A DNA stretch of 64,000 nucleotides, taken from Paramicrobacterium agarici. Its GTDB lineage: Bacteria; Actinomycetota; Actinomycetes; Actinomycetales; Microbacteriaceae. Shown piece after piece: positions 57,766 to 64,000 of the stretch. The position numbers and the translations under genes are program-made. The notes under the pieces are model-generated. The model was not told the DNA's origin and made no database searches. It was given only the letters and a program-made list of their open reading frames with translations. Positions within the stretch are counted from its first letter, which is position 1, and every line of letters begins with the position of its first letter. Location of the stretch: the NCBI RefSeq assembly GCF_002563955.1, contig NZ_PDJE01000001.1, positions 744,001 to 808,000 on the forward strand, in the 5' to 3' direction.

Positions 57766-58796
57766 ACCGAACGGCACTCCGGCACAGCACGACCGATGGT
57801 CTGCGCCTCGTCGACGAACCTCTGCCCGAACTGGCTCCGGGCGAAGCGTCGATCGATGTGCTCGCCGTGGGTCTGTGCGGTACCGACACACACATTCTCG
57901 AAGGCAACTTTCCCTCGGCAGACAACGTCATCATGGGCCACGAGGTCTGCGGCGTCGTCCGTGAGCTGGCCGATGACTCCTCCGATCTCGCCGTGGGTGA
58001 CCTCGTCACCGTGGAGCCGCACAAGTACTGCACCGCGTGCACGTACTGCCGCTCGGGTGACGAGCACCTGTGCATCAATAAGAAGGGGTACGGCGTCAAG
58101 CTCGACGGCGGCATGACCACGACCATGATTGCGCCAGCGCGCATCCTGTACCGGCTTGACCCGCAGATCGACCCGCTCATCGGCGCGATGGCGGAGCCCC
58201 TCGCGTGCTGCATCCACTCGATGGACCGCCTCAACCCGACGTCCGGCACGTCGATTCTTATCTCCGGATGCGGTCCCGCCGGGGCGATGCTCGTGGCGCT
58301 GTCGAAGGCGCGCGGTCTGACGCCGATCGTGGTGTCAGAGCCCTCCGAGTCGCGCCGCGAGCTCGCGCTGAAGATGGGCGCCGATCTCGCTGTCCACCCC
58401 GACGAACTCGACTCGCCAGAGGTCGCTACGTTGGCGGGGGAGCAGGGCTTCCATTCGGTGGTGGATGCTGTCGGTCGCGCGGCTATTGCCCGCGACCTGC
58501 TGAATCGCATCCGTAAGGGCGGCACGTTCCTCGTCTTTGGTGTGGCCGCACCAGACGACGCCCTCTCGCTCACTCCGCGTGAGGTCTACGACAAGGAGCT
58601 CACGATCGTGGGTTCGATCATCAACCCCTATACGCACGAGCGTGCGGTGGCGATGCTCCAGTCTCTCCCGCTCGAGGCGATCCCGACGCGCACCTTCCCA
58701 CTGACCGACTACGAGGCCGCCTTTGTCGCGCAGCGAGAGGGCCGCGAGAAGATCTATCTTGTCCCAAACCGGGACAACGCCAAGCGGCTCGCCTAA
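57762..58796 (+). CDS. Zinc-dependent medium-chain dehydrogenase 2 (sorbitol dehydrogenase-like)
   Basis: A 344-residue MDR enzyme: GLCGTDTHILEG and MGHEVCGVV (catalytic zinc), CTACTYCRSGDEHLC (structural zinc), SGCGPAGAMLVAL (NAD binding), and the active-site Glu in MAEPLACCIHSM. It resembles L-iditol/threonine dehydrogenases. AGGAGG precedes the ATG. It is the last gene of the 48.4-58.8 kb run; behind it the octamer-rich DNA ends. Confidence 0.88.
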   Translation: MNRTALRHSTTDGLRLVDEPLPELAPGEASIDVLAVGLCGTDTHILEGNFPSADNVIMGHEVCGVVRELADDSSDLAVGDLVTVEPHKYCTACTYCRSGDEHLCINKKGYGVKLDGGMTTTMIAPARILYRLDPQIDPLIGAMAEPLACCIHSMDRLNPTSGTSILISGCGPAGAMLVALSKARGLTPIVVSEPSESRRELALKMGADLAVHPDELDSPEVATLAGEQGFHSVVDAVGRAAIARDLLNRIRKGGTFLVFGVAAPDDALSLTPREVYDKELTIVGSIINPYTHERAVAMLQSLPLEAIPTRTFPLTDYEAAFVAQREGREKIYLVPNRDNAKRLA

Positions 58797-58818
58797 TTGC
58801 TCGGTATTGGCTGAATCG

Positions 58819-59592
58819 TTATCGACCGAGCCATCCACCGTCAACGGGCAGAATTACTCCAGAAACATAGTCACTAGCGCGACTCGCGAGAAAGATGAGA
58901 GCGCCGCTGAGGTCGTCTGGTTGCCCCCAGCGTCCTACTGGGATTCGTTGCTTCACAGCGTCATAGGCGGGCGCATCTTCGCGTAGCGCACGGGTGTTCT
59001 CGGTCTCGATGTAGCCGGGAGCGATACCATTGACTCCGATGCCGTGCTCGGCCCATTCGTTCGAGAAAGTGCGGACAATACCAGCGAGCGCGGACTTTGA
59101 CGCTGTGTAGCTTGCGACTCCGTTGCCCCCCTGGAAGACGCGTAGCGAGGTTGTAAATATCACTTTGCCGGCGCGCCGGTCGAGCATCTGGCGCCCAATT
59201 GCTTGGGTGAGTGCGAACTGCGAAGTGAGGTTGACGTCGATCACCCGTTGCCATTCGTCAAGAGGATGGTCCACTGTTGGATAGCGGACAATAGTGCCCG
59301 CATTGTTGACGAGGATGTCGATCGGGCGCTCTCCCGTCGCGATAGAGTCGCCGAAAGCCGACACCTCGTTCACATTTGCGAAATCAACCCGGTGCGCATC
59401 GAACGAGCGCCCGAGGGCGCGGACGTCGGCACCAGCTGGCCCTCCATCGCTGGGCATGGAGGCGCTTACGCCGATAATGTCGGCCCCGCGTGTGGCAAGT
59501 GCCTTCGCGAATGAGCGACCGATCCCGCGATTTGCGCCGGTGACAAGGGCGAGTTTGCCGCGAATATTAAATAGGTCGTCTGCCACGATCAT
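58819..59592 (-). CDS. Short-chain dehydrogenase (KduD-like)
   Basis: A 257-residue classical SDR: TGANRGIG (about 18-25), NNAG (NAGTIVRYP), Ser in FTTSLRVF and YTASKSA with the Tyr-x3-Lys, and the C-terminal VDGGWLGR. It is closest in pattern to 2-deoxy-D-gluconate 3-dehydrogenase/KduD. GAGGAG lies 2 bp before this ATG but 8 bp before a GTG at 59586, so the shorter form is possible. The 22-bp operator motif lies 150 bp upstream. Confidence 0.88.
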   Translation of the reverse strand: MIVADDLFNIRGKLALVTGANRGIGRSFAKALATRGADIIGVSASMPSDGGPAGADVRALGRSFDAHRVDFANVNEVSAFGDSIATGERPIDILVNNAGTIVRYPTVDHPLDEWQRVIDVNLTSQFALTQAIGRQMLDRRAGKVIFTTSLRVFQGGNGVASYTASKSALAGIVRTFSNEWAEHGIGVNGIAPGYIETENTRALREDAPAYDAVKQRIPVGRWGQPDDLSGALIFLASRASDYVSGVILPVDGGWLGR

Positions 59593-59743
59593 CACTCCTC
59601 AAGGTTCTGTGTAACGCAGTCGAGGGAGAACGCATGTGCTCCTCGACGAACACATTCCTATGCGATGCGGCCTCCCATGTGACCCGGAGGGCACGATGCA
59701 GCCGGAAGATGTTGCCAGAACGTGTCGGTCAGATTCTATCCGA

Positions 59744-59765
59744 CTAGTCTTCTATACTTCTAGTC
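59744..59765. promoter_or_regulatory. Copy 1 of a shared 22-bp operator motif
   Basis: Two CTAGTC repeats start 16 bp apart (59744 and 59760) around a TCTATA core. The same arrangement occurs at 62912-62933, where 18 of 22 bases agree. It lies upstream of the SDR gene and just after the end of the GntR gene, the probable DNA-binding protein. Confidence 0.65.
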
Positions 59766-59771
59766 TAGGAT

Positions 59772-60485
59772 TTATCGTTCGAGTTGGAGAACAAGCCGGA
59801 AGCCGGGGACCATGAAACTTTCCGCGACCTCGATCGGTTCACCCGTGCTTGCCCAGGCAAGGCGTGAGATATGGGTAACGGGATCGCCGGGCGCAATATC
59901 CAAGAGTGACGATTGATCTTCGGTTGCCAACGCACCGGAGATCCTCTGAGTTGCGCGAACGACAGTAATTCCGAATCGCTCAGCGAGCGTCGTGTAGAGC
60001 GATCCCTTGACGAACTTGGCGTACGCGAGTTCGGGAGCTCTCAGGTACGGCAGCCAAGAGGTCTGCACCGCCATTGGGCGGCCCTGATACGACCGGACGC
60101 GTACGAGTCGTAGAGCCGTTTGCCCGGCAACGGCGAAGAGCTGTGCGTTGACGTCCTCGGGAGGTTCTACGACGTCCCGTGAGATGATGCGAGTGCTGAT
60201 CTCTTCCGCCTCGAGACCCAACTCCTCATGAAATGGTGCGAGACGTCCAGCGTGGCGCTCAATAGATTGCGGCTCGCTGACGAAAGTGCCAGCGCCTTGA
60301 CGCCGTGTCACAAGGCCCTCCAACTCGAGCTGTGAAAGAGCTTGCCTCACGGTCATTCGACTGACGCCGTATCGCCTCGCGAGACCTGACTCGCTCTCGA
60401 GTTGAAAGCCCGGCTTAAGCCTGCCTGACCGAATTTGGCTCGTCAGGTCTCGGTTAATCACCTCATAGAGCGGGGCATTGGCCAC
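59772..60485 (-). CDS. GntR family regulator (HutC/UTRA) of the CoA-transferase locus
   Basis: A 237-residue regulator with wHTH LESESGLARRYGVSRMTVRQAL then LELEGLVTRRQGAGTFVSEP and a UTRA domain (LRLVRVRSYQGRPMAVQTSWLPYLRAPEL). It starts at GTG with AAGGAGG upstream. It lies within the block it probably regulates; the paired CTAGTC motif at two promoters of the block is its likely site. Confidence 0.9.
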   Translation of the reverse strand: MANAPLYEVINRDLTSQIRSGRLKPGFQLESESGLARRYGVSRMTVRQALSQLELEGLVTRRQGAGTFVSEPQSIERHAGRLAPFHEELGLEAEEISTRIISRDVVEPPEDVNAQLFAVAGQTALRLVRVRSYQGRPMAVQTSWLPYLRAPELAYAKFVKGSLYTTLAERFGITVVRATQRISGALATEDQSSLLDIAPGDPVTHISRLAWASTGEPIEVAESFMVPGFRLVLQLER

Positions 60486-60622
60486 GCGTCTACCTCCTTG
60501 TTGGACTATTTGATTTCATATTAGGACCTAGGCGACTCCATTCGATGAACAGGCGGGAGATGCACCTAACCTCGGTTCATGTCCAGATCCCATTCCGTAA
60601 CGTCGCTGCCGGTGTGAGCGAT

Positions 60623-61396
60623 CTACGTAGAGACAAGCTTCTGGATGTAGCGGATCGCGGTCTCTGTGGCGGTCGTGGGGTAAAACTCAAGCCCAATCGT
60701 GCCGTCGTATCCAGAAGCTCTAATTACGTCGAGCAGCGTCGGCCATTGTACGTTTCCACTCCCAGGCTCGCCGCGCCCCGGAACGTCTGCGATCTGAAGA
60801 TAGCAGATGACGTCATGGCCGTCCGCGAGCTCGGTAGCAGGATCTTCCGCTTCTGTCATCGAGTGGTATAGGTCGTAGAGAACTCCGAAGCGGGAGGAGC
60901 CGACGTCGCGGGCAATCTGTACAGCATCGCGGGTACGGTCGAGGAGAGCGCCCGGATGGTCCACGCGGATGTTGAAGTTCTCGGTCATGAAGGTGACCCC
61001 TGAGTCTTCGGTGCGGGCAATGACCTCCGCAAAAATTTCAGTAACACGCTTGAGTTGTTCTGAGCGCTTCATCCGAAGGTATCCCGTCGCACCGCTGACC
61101 AGAACGCGTGGACACTCGAGTGCGATCGCTCGCTCTACTGTTCGAGCAATGCCGTCGTAATACGCATTGAGATTCGCATCGGGGAATGCGATGTTTATTC
61201 GAGGTTCCGCGCTTATGGCAGTGACCGAGACCCCGCGTTCAGACGCCGCCCGATGGACGGCGTCTGTGTCGCGGTCTGACGTGGTCCAGAGTTCAACTGC
61301 TGTGAACCCTGAATCGGCCGCAGCGTGCAGGCGCGCGGGCACATCGCCTGCTTCAGTAAATAGCAGGTCGATATTGGCGGCAAGTGTTAGCGCCAT
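60623..61396 (-). CDS. Hyi-like sugar phosphate isomerase/epimerase (TIM barrel)
   Basis: A 257-residue AP-endonuclease-2-fold protein. LAANIDLLFTEAGD at the start, FTAVELWTTSDRD, FMTENFNIRVDHPGAL, VLYDLYHSM and IGLEFYPTT with metal-binding Glu/Asp/His are typical of the hydroxypyruvate isomerase (Hyi)/OtnI group. The likely reaction is an aldose-ketose or hydroxyacid isomerisation on a non-phosphorylated small substrate. Downstream of the CoA-transferase in the same direction. Confidence 0.85.
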   Translation of the reverse strand: MALTLAANIDLLFTEAGDVPARLHAAADSGFTAVELWTTSDRDTDAVHRAASERGVSVTAISAEPRINIAFPDANLNAYYDGIARTVERAIALECPRVLVSGATGYLRMKRSEQLKRVTEIFAEVIARTEDSGVTFMTENFNIRVDHPGALLDRTRDAVQIARDVGSSRFGVLYDLYHSMTEAEDPATELADGHDVICYLQIADVPGRGEPGSGNVQWPTLLDVIRASGYDGTIGLEFYPTTATETAIRYIQKLVST

Positions 61397-61542
61397 ATTG
61401 CAACCTTTACGTTGCTCGTGGGGTGTGCCATACTTACCGTCCTTCTCTCAGCGCCCTCAGGTTGTGAAGCCTAGTCACCGAGCTTCACGCGAGCCGCGCC
61501 CCATCTGCGCGCCAGGGCAAGCGCACTGTCTTCGCACCACGG

Positions 61543-62730
61543 TCAGATGACCTGCTCGTCGCGCAACTCCTGAATCCGCTCGTCTGAATAGCCGAGCAGG
61601 GTACCGAAAATGAAGTCGTTGTCCTCACCGACCAATGGAGGAGCCTTACGAATGCTTCCTGGTGTCGCGCTGAGTTTGACTGGAATACCGGGCAACTTAA
61701 GTGTTCCCAAGACAGGGTGCTCGACGTCGACCATCATTTCGCGCGCAGCGATCTGCTCCGAATCGGTTATCTCATCGACACCCGCGACCTTGCCATAAGG
61801 GACCCCTGCTTCTTCAAGCACCTCACCTGCCTCGGCGCAGGTCAGCGGCGCGATCCACTCCGCAACGATTCTTTCGATCTCCTCAATATGGTCCATGCGT
61901 GAAGCAACGGTTGAGAAGCGTTCGTTGTCTGCCAGTTCAGCTTGCCCCATGCCGACGGCGAGGCGGCGGAATAGGGGATCAGTGCCTGCGTGCAAATAGA
62001 GGAACCCGTCTTTCGTTTCGAACAGATTGGCGGGTCCGCTCATGCGGTCCCGAGAGCCATTGCGTTCCATGACGGTGCCGTTCATCGCCCAGGCGCTTGG
62101 GGCAGTACCGAGCACAGGAAAGAGCGCGTCAATAGAAGCGACATCCACGCACTGGCCTTCCCCTGTAGCGCGGTGGTGCAAGACAGCGAGGAGCGCACCA
62201 ATGGCGCCCTGGTAACCAGCGATGTAGTCGGCTACGAACGCCCCCGTCAGCGTGGGTCGGCCATCTCGCTCGCCGGTCATGCTCATGAGGCCTGATGCAG
62301 CCTGGGCAATTCCATCGAAGAGAGCTCGACCGGCAAGCGGGCCAGTCTGACCGAAGCCGGAAATGGACACAAGAATTATTCCCGGATGGAGTTCCTGCAT
62401 TCGCTCATAAGGAATGCCCATCGCGTCCAAAGTTCCAGGCCGATAGTTCTCAACGACGATGTCCGCGTTCCGGATCAGATCCTCGAGGATGGCAAGCGCC
62501 TCCGGGTGGCGTGTATCAAGCGTTCCTCCGTGTTTGTTCCGACTGTAGAGCATGGTGTAGATGCTGTGACCTTGGTAAAAGGGTGCGAGTTTACGGGAGT
62601 CTTCACCCCCCGGTCGCTCGATCTTGATCACCTCAGCACCCATGTCTGCCAATATCTGGCAGCAGAGCGGCCCGGCAATAAACCGGGTGAGGTCGAGGAC
62701 TTTCAGGCCGGTGAGCGGCTGGGCTACCAT
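61543..62730 (-). CDS. CaiB/BaiF-type CoA-transferase (family III)
   Basis: A 395-residue family III CoA-transferase. LKVLDLTRFIAGPLCCQILADMGAEVIKIERPGGED at the N-terminus, NKHGGTLDTRHPEA, VENYRPGTLDAMG and the catalytic Asp in GAFVADYIAGYQGA are characteristic. These enzymes move CoA between carboxylic acids (formate/oxalate, carnitine, benzylsuccinate, mesaconate). The acid used here is unknown. It is divergent from the binding protein gene and probably controlled with it. Confidence 0.92.
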   Translation of the reverse strand: MVAQPLTGLKVLDLTRFIAGPLCCQILADMGAEVIKIERPGGEDSRKLAPFYQGHSIYTMLYSRNKHGGTLDTRHPEALAILEDLIRNADIVVENYRPGTLDAMGIPYERMQELHPGIILVSISGFGQTGPLAGRALFDGIAQAASGLMSMTGERDGRPTLTGAFVADYIAGYQGAIGALLAVLHHRATGEGQCVDVASIDALFPVLGTAPSAWAMNGTVMERNGSRDRMSGPANLFETKDGFLYLHAGTDPLFRRLAVGMGQAELADNERFSTVASRMDHIEEIERIVAEWIAPLTCAEAGEVLEEAGVPYGKVAGVDEITDSEQIAAREMMVDVEHPVLGTLKLPGIPVKLSATPGSIRKAPPLVGEDNDFIFGTLLGYSDERIQELRDEQVI

Positions 62731-62871
62731 TGCTCTCTATTCCCTTCTTTGGGAGGAAAGATCCTCATCGGTGAACTCGGCGGTCTGCAGAATTAAACGT
62801 CCAGACATCTATATGTGACCATTTTGTCGACGAGGATGTCAAACTGAATCAAAGCCGCTCAGTTTTATGAC

Positions 62872-62899
62872 TTGACAGCCACGTCGCGACCGGTAGTGT
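62872..62899 (+). promoter_or_regulatory. Promoter of the binding protein operon
   Basis: TTGACA (62872-62877), 16-bp spacer, TAGTGT (62894-62899). Transcription would start near 62906, just before the operator at 62912. A second candidate, TTGAGA-N16-TATATG, starts at 62899 and overlaps the operator. Confidence 0.6.
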
Positions 62900-62911
62900 T
62901 GAGAAAGCCCG

Positions 62912-62933
62912 CTAGTCGTCTATATGACTAGTC
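62912..62933. promoter_or_regulatory. Copy 2 of the shared 22-bp operator motif
   Basis: CTAGTC repeats at 62912 and 62928 flank a TCTATA core; the inner part is also palindromic (CTAGTC...GACTAG, 8-bp spacer). It lies 54 bp before the binding protein start, directly behind the predicted promoter, as expected for a repressor site. Confidence 0.7.
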
Positions 62934-62986
62934 CGTAACAAATCGTTGCCGAGCACCAGCTCGGCTTTGCTCGAAGGAGAGCCTTC

Positions 62987-63877
62987 ATGTCGAATTCAAA
63001 CCCTAAACGCTCGGCAATGAGAGGGTGGCGCCCTGCCGCGATCCTAGCGAGCATAACTGCAGTCGCCCTACTCGCCGGATGCTCTATCGGTAGTGGGCCA
63101 GGCTCCGATGATAATGCCGGTAACGGTGCGTCGAATTCGTCGGGAAGTACCTGGGAAGATATTGAGGAGCGCGGGGTCATCAACATTGGCGTTGGCCTCA
63201 CGACGCCACCTTTTGGCCTTACTGAGAAAGACGGCGACCCGGCCGGATTCGACACCGACGTCGCGAAAGAGTTGGCAGATTTCCTTGGTGTCAAAGCAAA
63301 CATCTTTGAGGTGACGGCCGACGGGCGGATCCCATCAATCCAGAGTGGTAAAGCAGACGTAATCTCGTTCACGCTTACCAACACTCCTGAGCGTAGGGAG
63401 CAGATTGACTTTTCGGATCCGGTTATGAACACATATCAGGGAGTTGCTGTCGCGGAGTCATCGGACATCACCTCGGTTGACGACCTTTCCGGCAAAACCA
63501 TTTCGGTGCAGAAAGGCGCCTTGGGGGCAACGGTCGCAGCAAAAGCGTTTCCAGATGCCACTCTTCAACAGTACGATACCGCGGTCGCGACGCGCCTTGC
63601 CGTCGCTCAAGGTCAGGCTGACGCCATTGTTGACAGCATTAGTGTCCTGTCATACGCCCTGGCGAAGGAAGACAGCTCACTGAGAATCGTCCCTGGAGTA
63701 GTCGGTGACGAGTTGCAGGATTTTGCGCTTGGTTTGCAAAAGGACAATTCGTCGTTGAAAGCAAAGGTAGATGCGTTCCTCGAGGAGTTCCATGCGAGTG
63801 GTAAAGGAAAGGAACTCTACGAGAAGTGGTTTGGTGCGTCTGCACCCGACGAGGTTTTCAAAGGGCTCGAAGACTGA
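62987..63877 (+). CDS. Amino-acid/organic-acid-type ABC substrate-binding lipoprotein
   Basis: A 296-residue family 3 binding protein: lipobox LLAGC at about residue 29-33, GVINIGVGLTTPPFGLTEKDGDPAGFDTDVAKELADFLG, and QSGKADVISFTLTNTPERREQIDFSDPV. GAAGGAG lies 7 bp before the ATG. With CoA-transferase, SDR and Hyi-like enzymes around it, the ligand may be a hydroxy- or amino acid rather than a common amino acid. A perfect hairpin follows, then the start of a permease. Confidence 0.92.
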   Translation: MSNSNPKRSAMRGWRPAAILASITAVALLAGCSIGSGPGSDDNAGNGASNSSGSTWEDIEERGVINIGVGLTTPPFGLTEKDGDPAGFDTDVAKELADFLGVKANIFEVTADGRIPSIQSGKADVISFTLTNTPERREQIDFSDPVMNTYQGVAVAESSDITSVDDLSGKTISVQKGALGATVAAKAFPDATLQQYDTAVATRLAVAQGQADAIVDSISVLSYALAKEDSSLRIVPGVVGDELQDFALGLQKDNSSLKAKVDAFLEEFHASGKGKELYEKWFGASAPDEVFKGLED

Positions 63878-63885
63878 ACCGTGAC

Positions 63886-63918
63886 GTAGCGGCGAGTCTC
63901 GTCGCAGCTCGCCGCTAC
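63886..63918 (+). terminator. Intercistronic hairpin after the binding protein gene
   Basis: GTAGCGGCGAG (63886-63896) and CTCGCCGCTAC (63908-63918) pair perfectly over 11 bp. No T run follows. As after the 21.8-kb binding protein gene, it may protect the upstream mRNA or reduce read-through to the permease. Confidence 0.65.
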
Positions 63919-63943
63919 TCGACCCCTGCCCGATGCGAGAGGA

Positions 63944-64000
63944 ATGGTCTTTCATCCTGTGAATTTTCTTGACTATACCCAGCTCTTCGTCAACGGCTCT
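63944..64000 (+). CDS. Start of an amino-acid-type ABC permease (partial, runs off the edge)
   Basis: The frame beginning at ATG (GAGAGGA just upstream), or at the in-frame GTG 15 bp later, reads FLDYTQLFVNGS, typical of the first residues of HisMQ-class permeases before helix 1. It follows the family 3 binding protein gene, which needs such a partner. Only 19 codons are visible. Confidence 0.6.
   Translation, partial: MVFHPVNFLDYTQLFVNGS

Noticed and set aside
55194..58796. NAD-dependent sulfoquinovosidase (GH188) as gateway enzyme among the dehydrogenases
   Set aside because: Both dehydrogenases have the catalytic and structural zinc motifs of MDR alcohol dehydrogenases and lack a Gfo/Idh- or GH4-like fold pattern.
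1..64000. tRNA, rRNA, CRISPR array or prophage
   Set aside because: I looked for clover-leaf-like segments with CCA ends, regularly spaced direct repeats and phage structural genes and found none. No tRNA lies at the borders of the foreign-looking blocks.

Overview
The window reads as chromosomal DNA of a high-G+C Gram-positive bacterium, most likely an actinomycete of the Micrococcales (Microbacteriaceae-like). Support: many GTG starts, strong G/C third-position preference, lipoproteins with actinobacterial lipoboxes, a Rv2629-type release-factor-like protein, and many sugar/amino-acid ABC systems each controlled by a local GntR, LacI, DeoR, Lrp or WYL regulator. I see no rRNA, tRNA, CRISPR array or prophage.

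Layout. 1-8.8 kb: housekeeping and small regulatory units (EI24 membrane protein, Nudix hydrolase, GIN-domain lipoprotein, Rv2629-like ribosome factor, YheO/DauR regulator with an MFS carrier and RidA, an NmrA/MarR divergon). 8.8-12.7 kb: a decayed stretch with an ISL3-type IS end, a truncated small alarmone synthetase, and an intact hipB next to a broken hipA. 12.7-18.5 kb: a nucleoside salvage divergon (ribokinase and GntR facing an MFS carrier and a nucleoside hydrolase), then a WYL regulator and a PhnB-like protein. 18.7-24.4 kb: a LacI-controlled ribose-type ABC importer with a mannose-6-phosphate-isomerase-like cupin.

25.4-37.1 kb: a GntR-controlled catabolic island that joins an Lsr-like ABC importer and an LsrF thiolase/aldolase to a GlpD/EryB-like flavoprotein, an FGGY kinase and an aldolase-SDR fusion. 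This looks like a complete uptake and degradation route for an unknown polyol or (deoxy)sugar. 37.1-38.0 kb: a deletion scar with two head-to-head truncated genes. 38.2-39.9 kb: alanine dehydrogenase with its Lrp regulator. 40.0-45.8 kb: a GntR regulator, an amino-acid-type ABC importer, a DAO-type flavoprotein and an octopine/nopaline-dehydrogenase-like protein, suggesting use of an opine-like compound.

45.8-58.8 kb: a large carbohydrate module. It has a YihT-like sulfofructose-1-phosphate aldolase next to a TauE/SafE exporter, a DeoR regulator, an enolase-superfamily dehydratase, an aldehyde dehydrogenase, an atypical PfkA-family kinase, a family-1 ABC importer without its own ATPase, two zinc dehydrogenases, a DUF2090 aldolase and a FadR-type regulator. 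The best working hypothesis is sulfosugar catabolism of the sulfo-EMP kind, perhaps mixed with a sugar-acid branch. 58.8-64 kb: a second GntR-controlled unit (SDR, Hyi-like isomerase, CaiB-type CoA-transferase, amino-acid-type binding protein and permease start) sharing one operator motif at two promoters.

A composition signal cuts across the layout. The octamer GGATGCTG/CAGCATCC is very frequent in 1-18.5 kb and 46-58.8 kb and almost absent from 18.6-37.1 kb and 58.8-64 kb, which suggests that those catabolic blocks are later arrivals.
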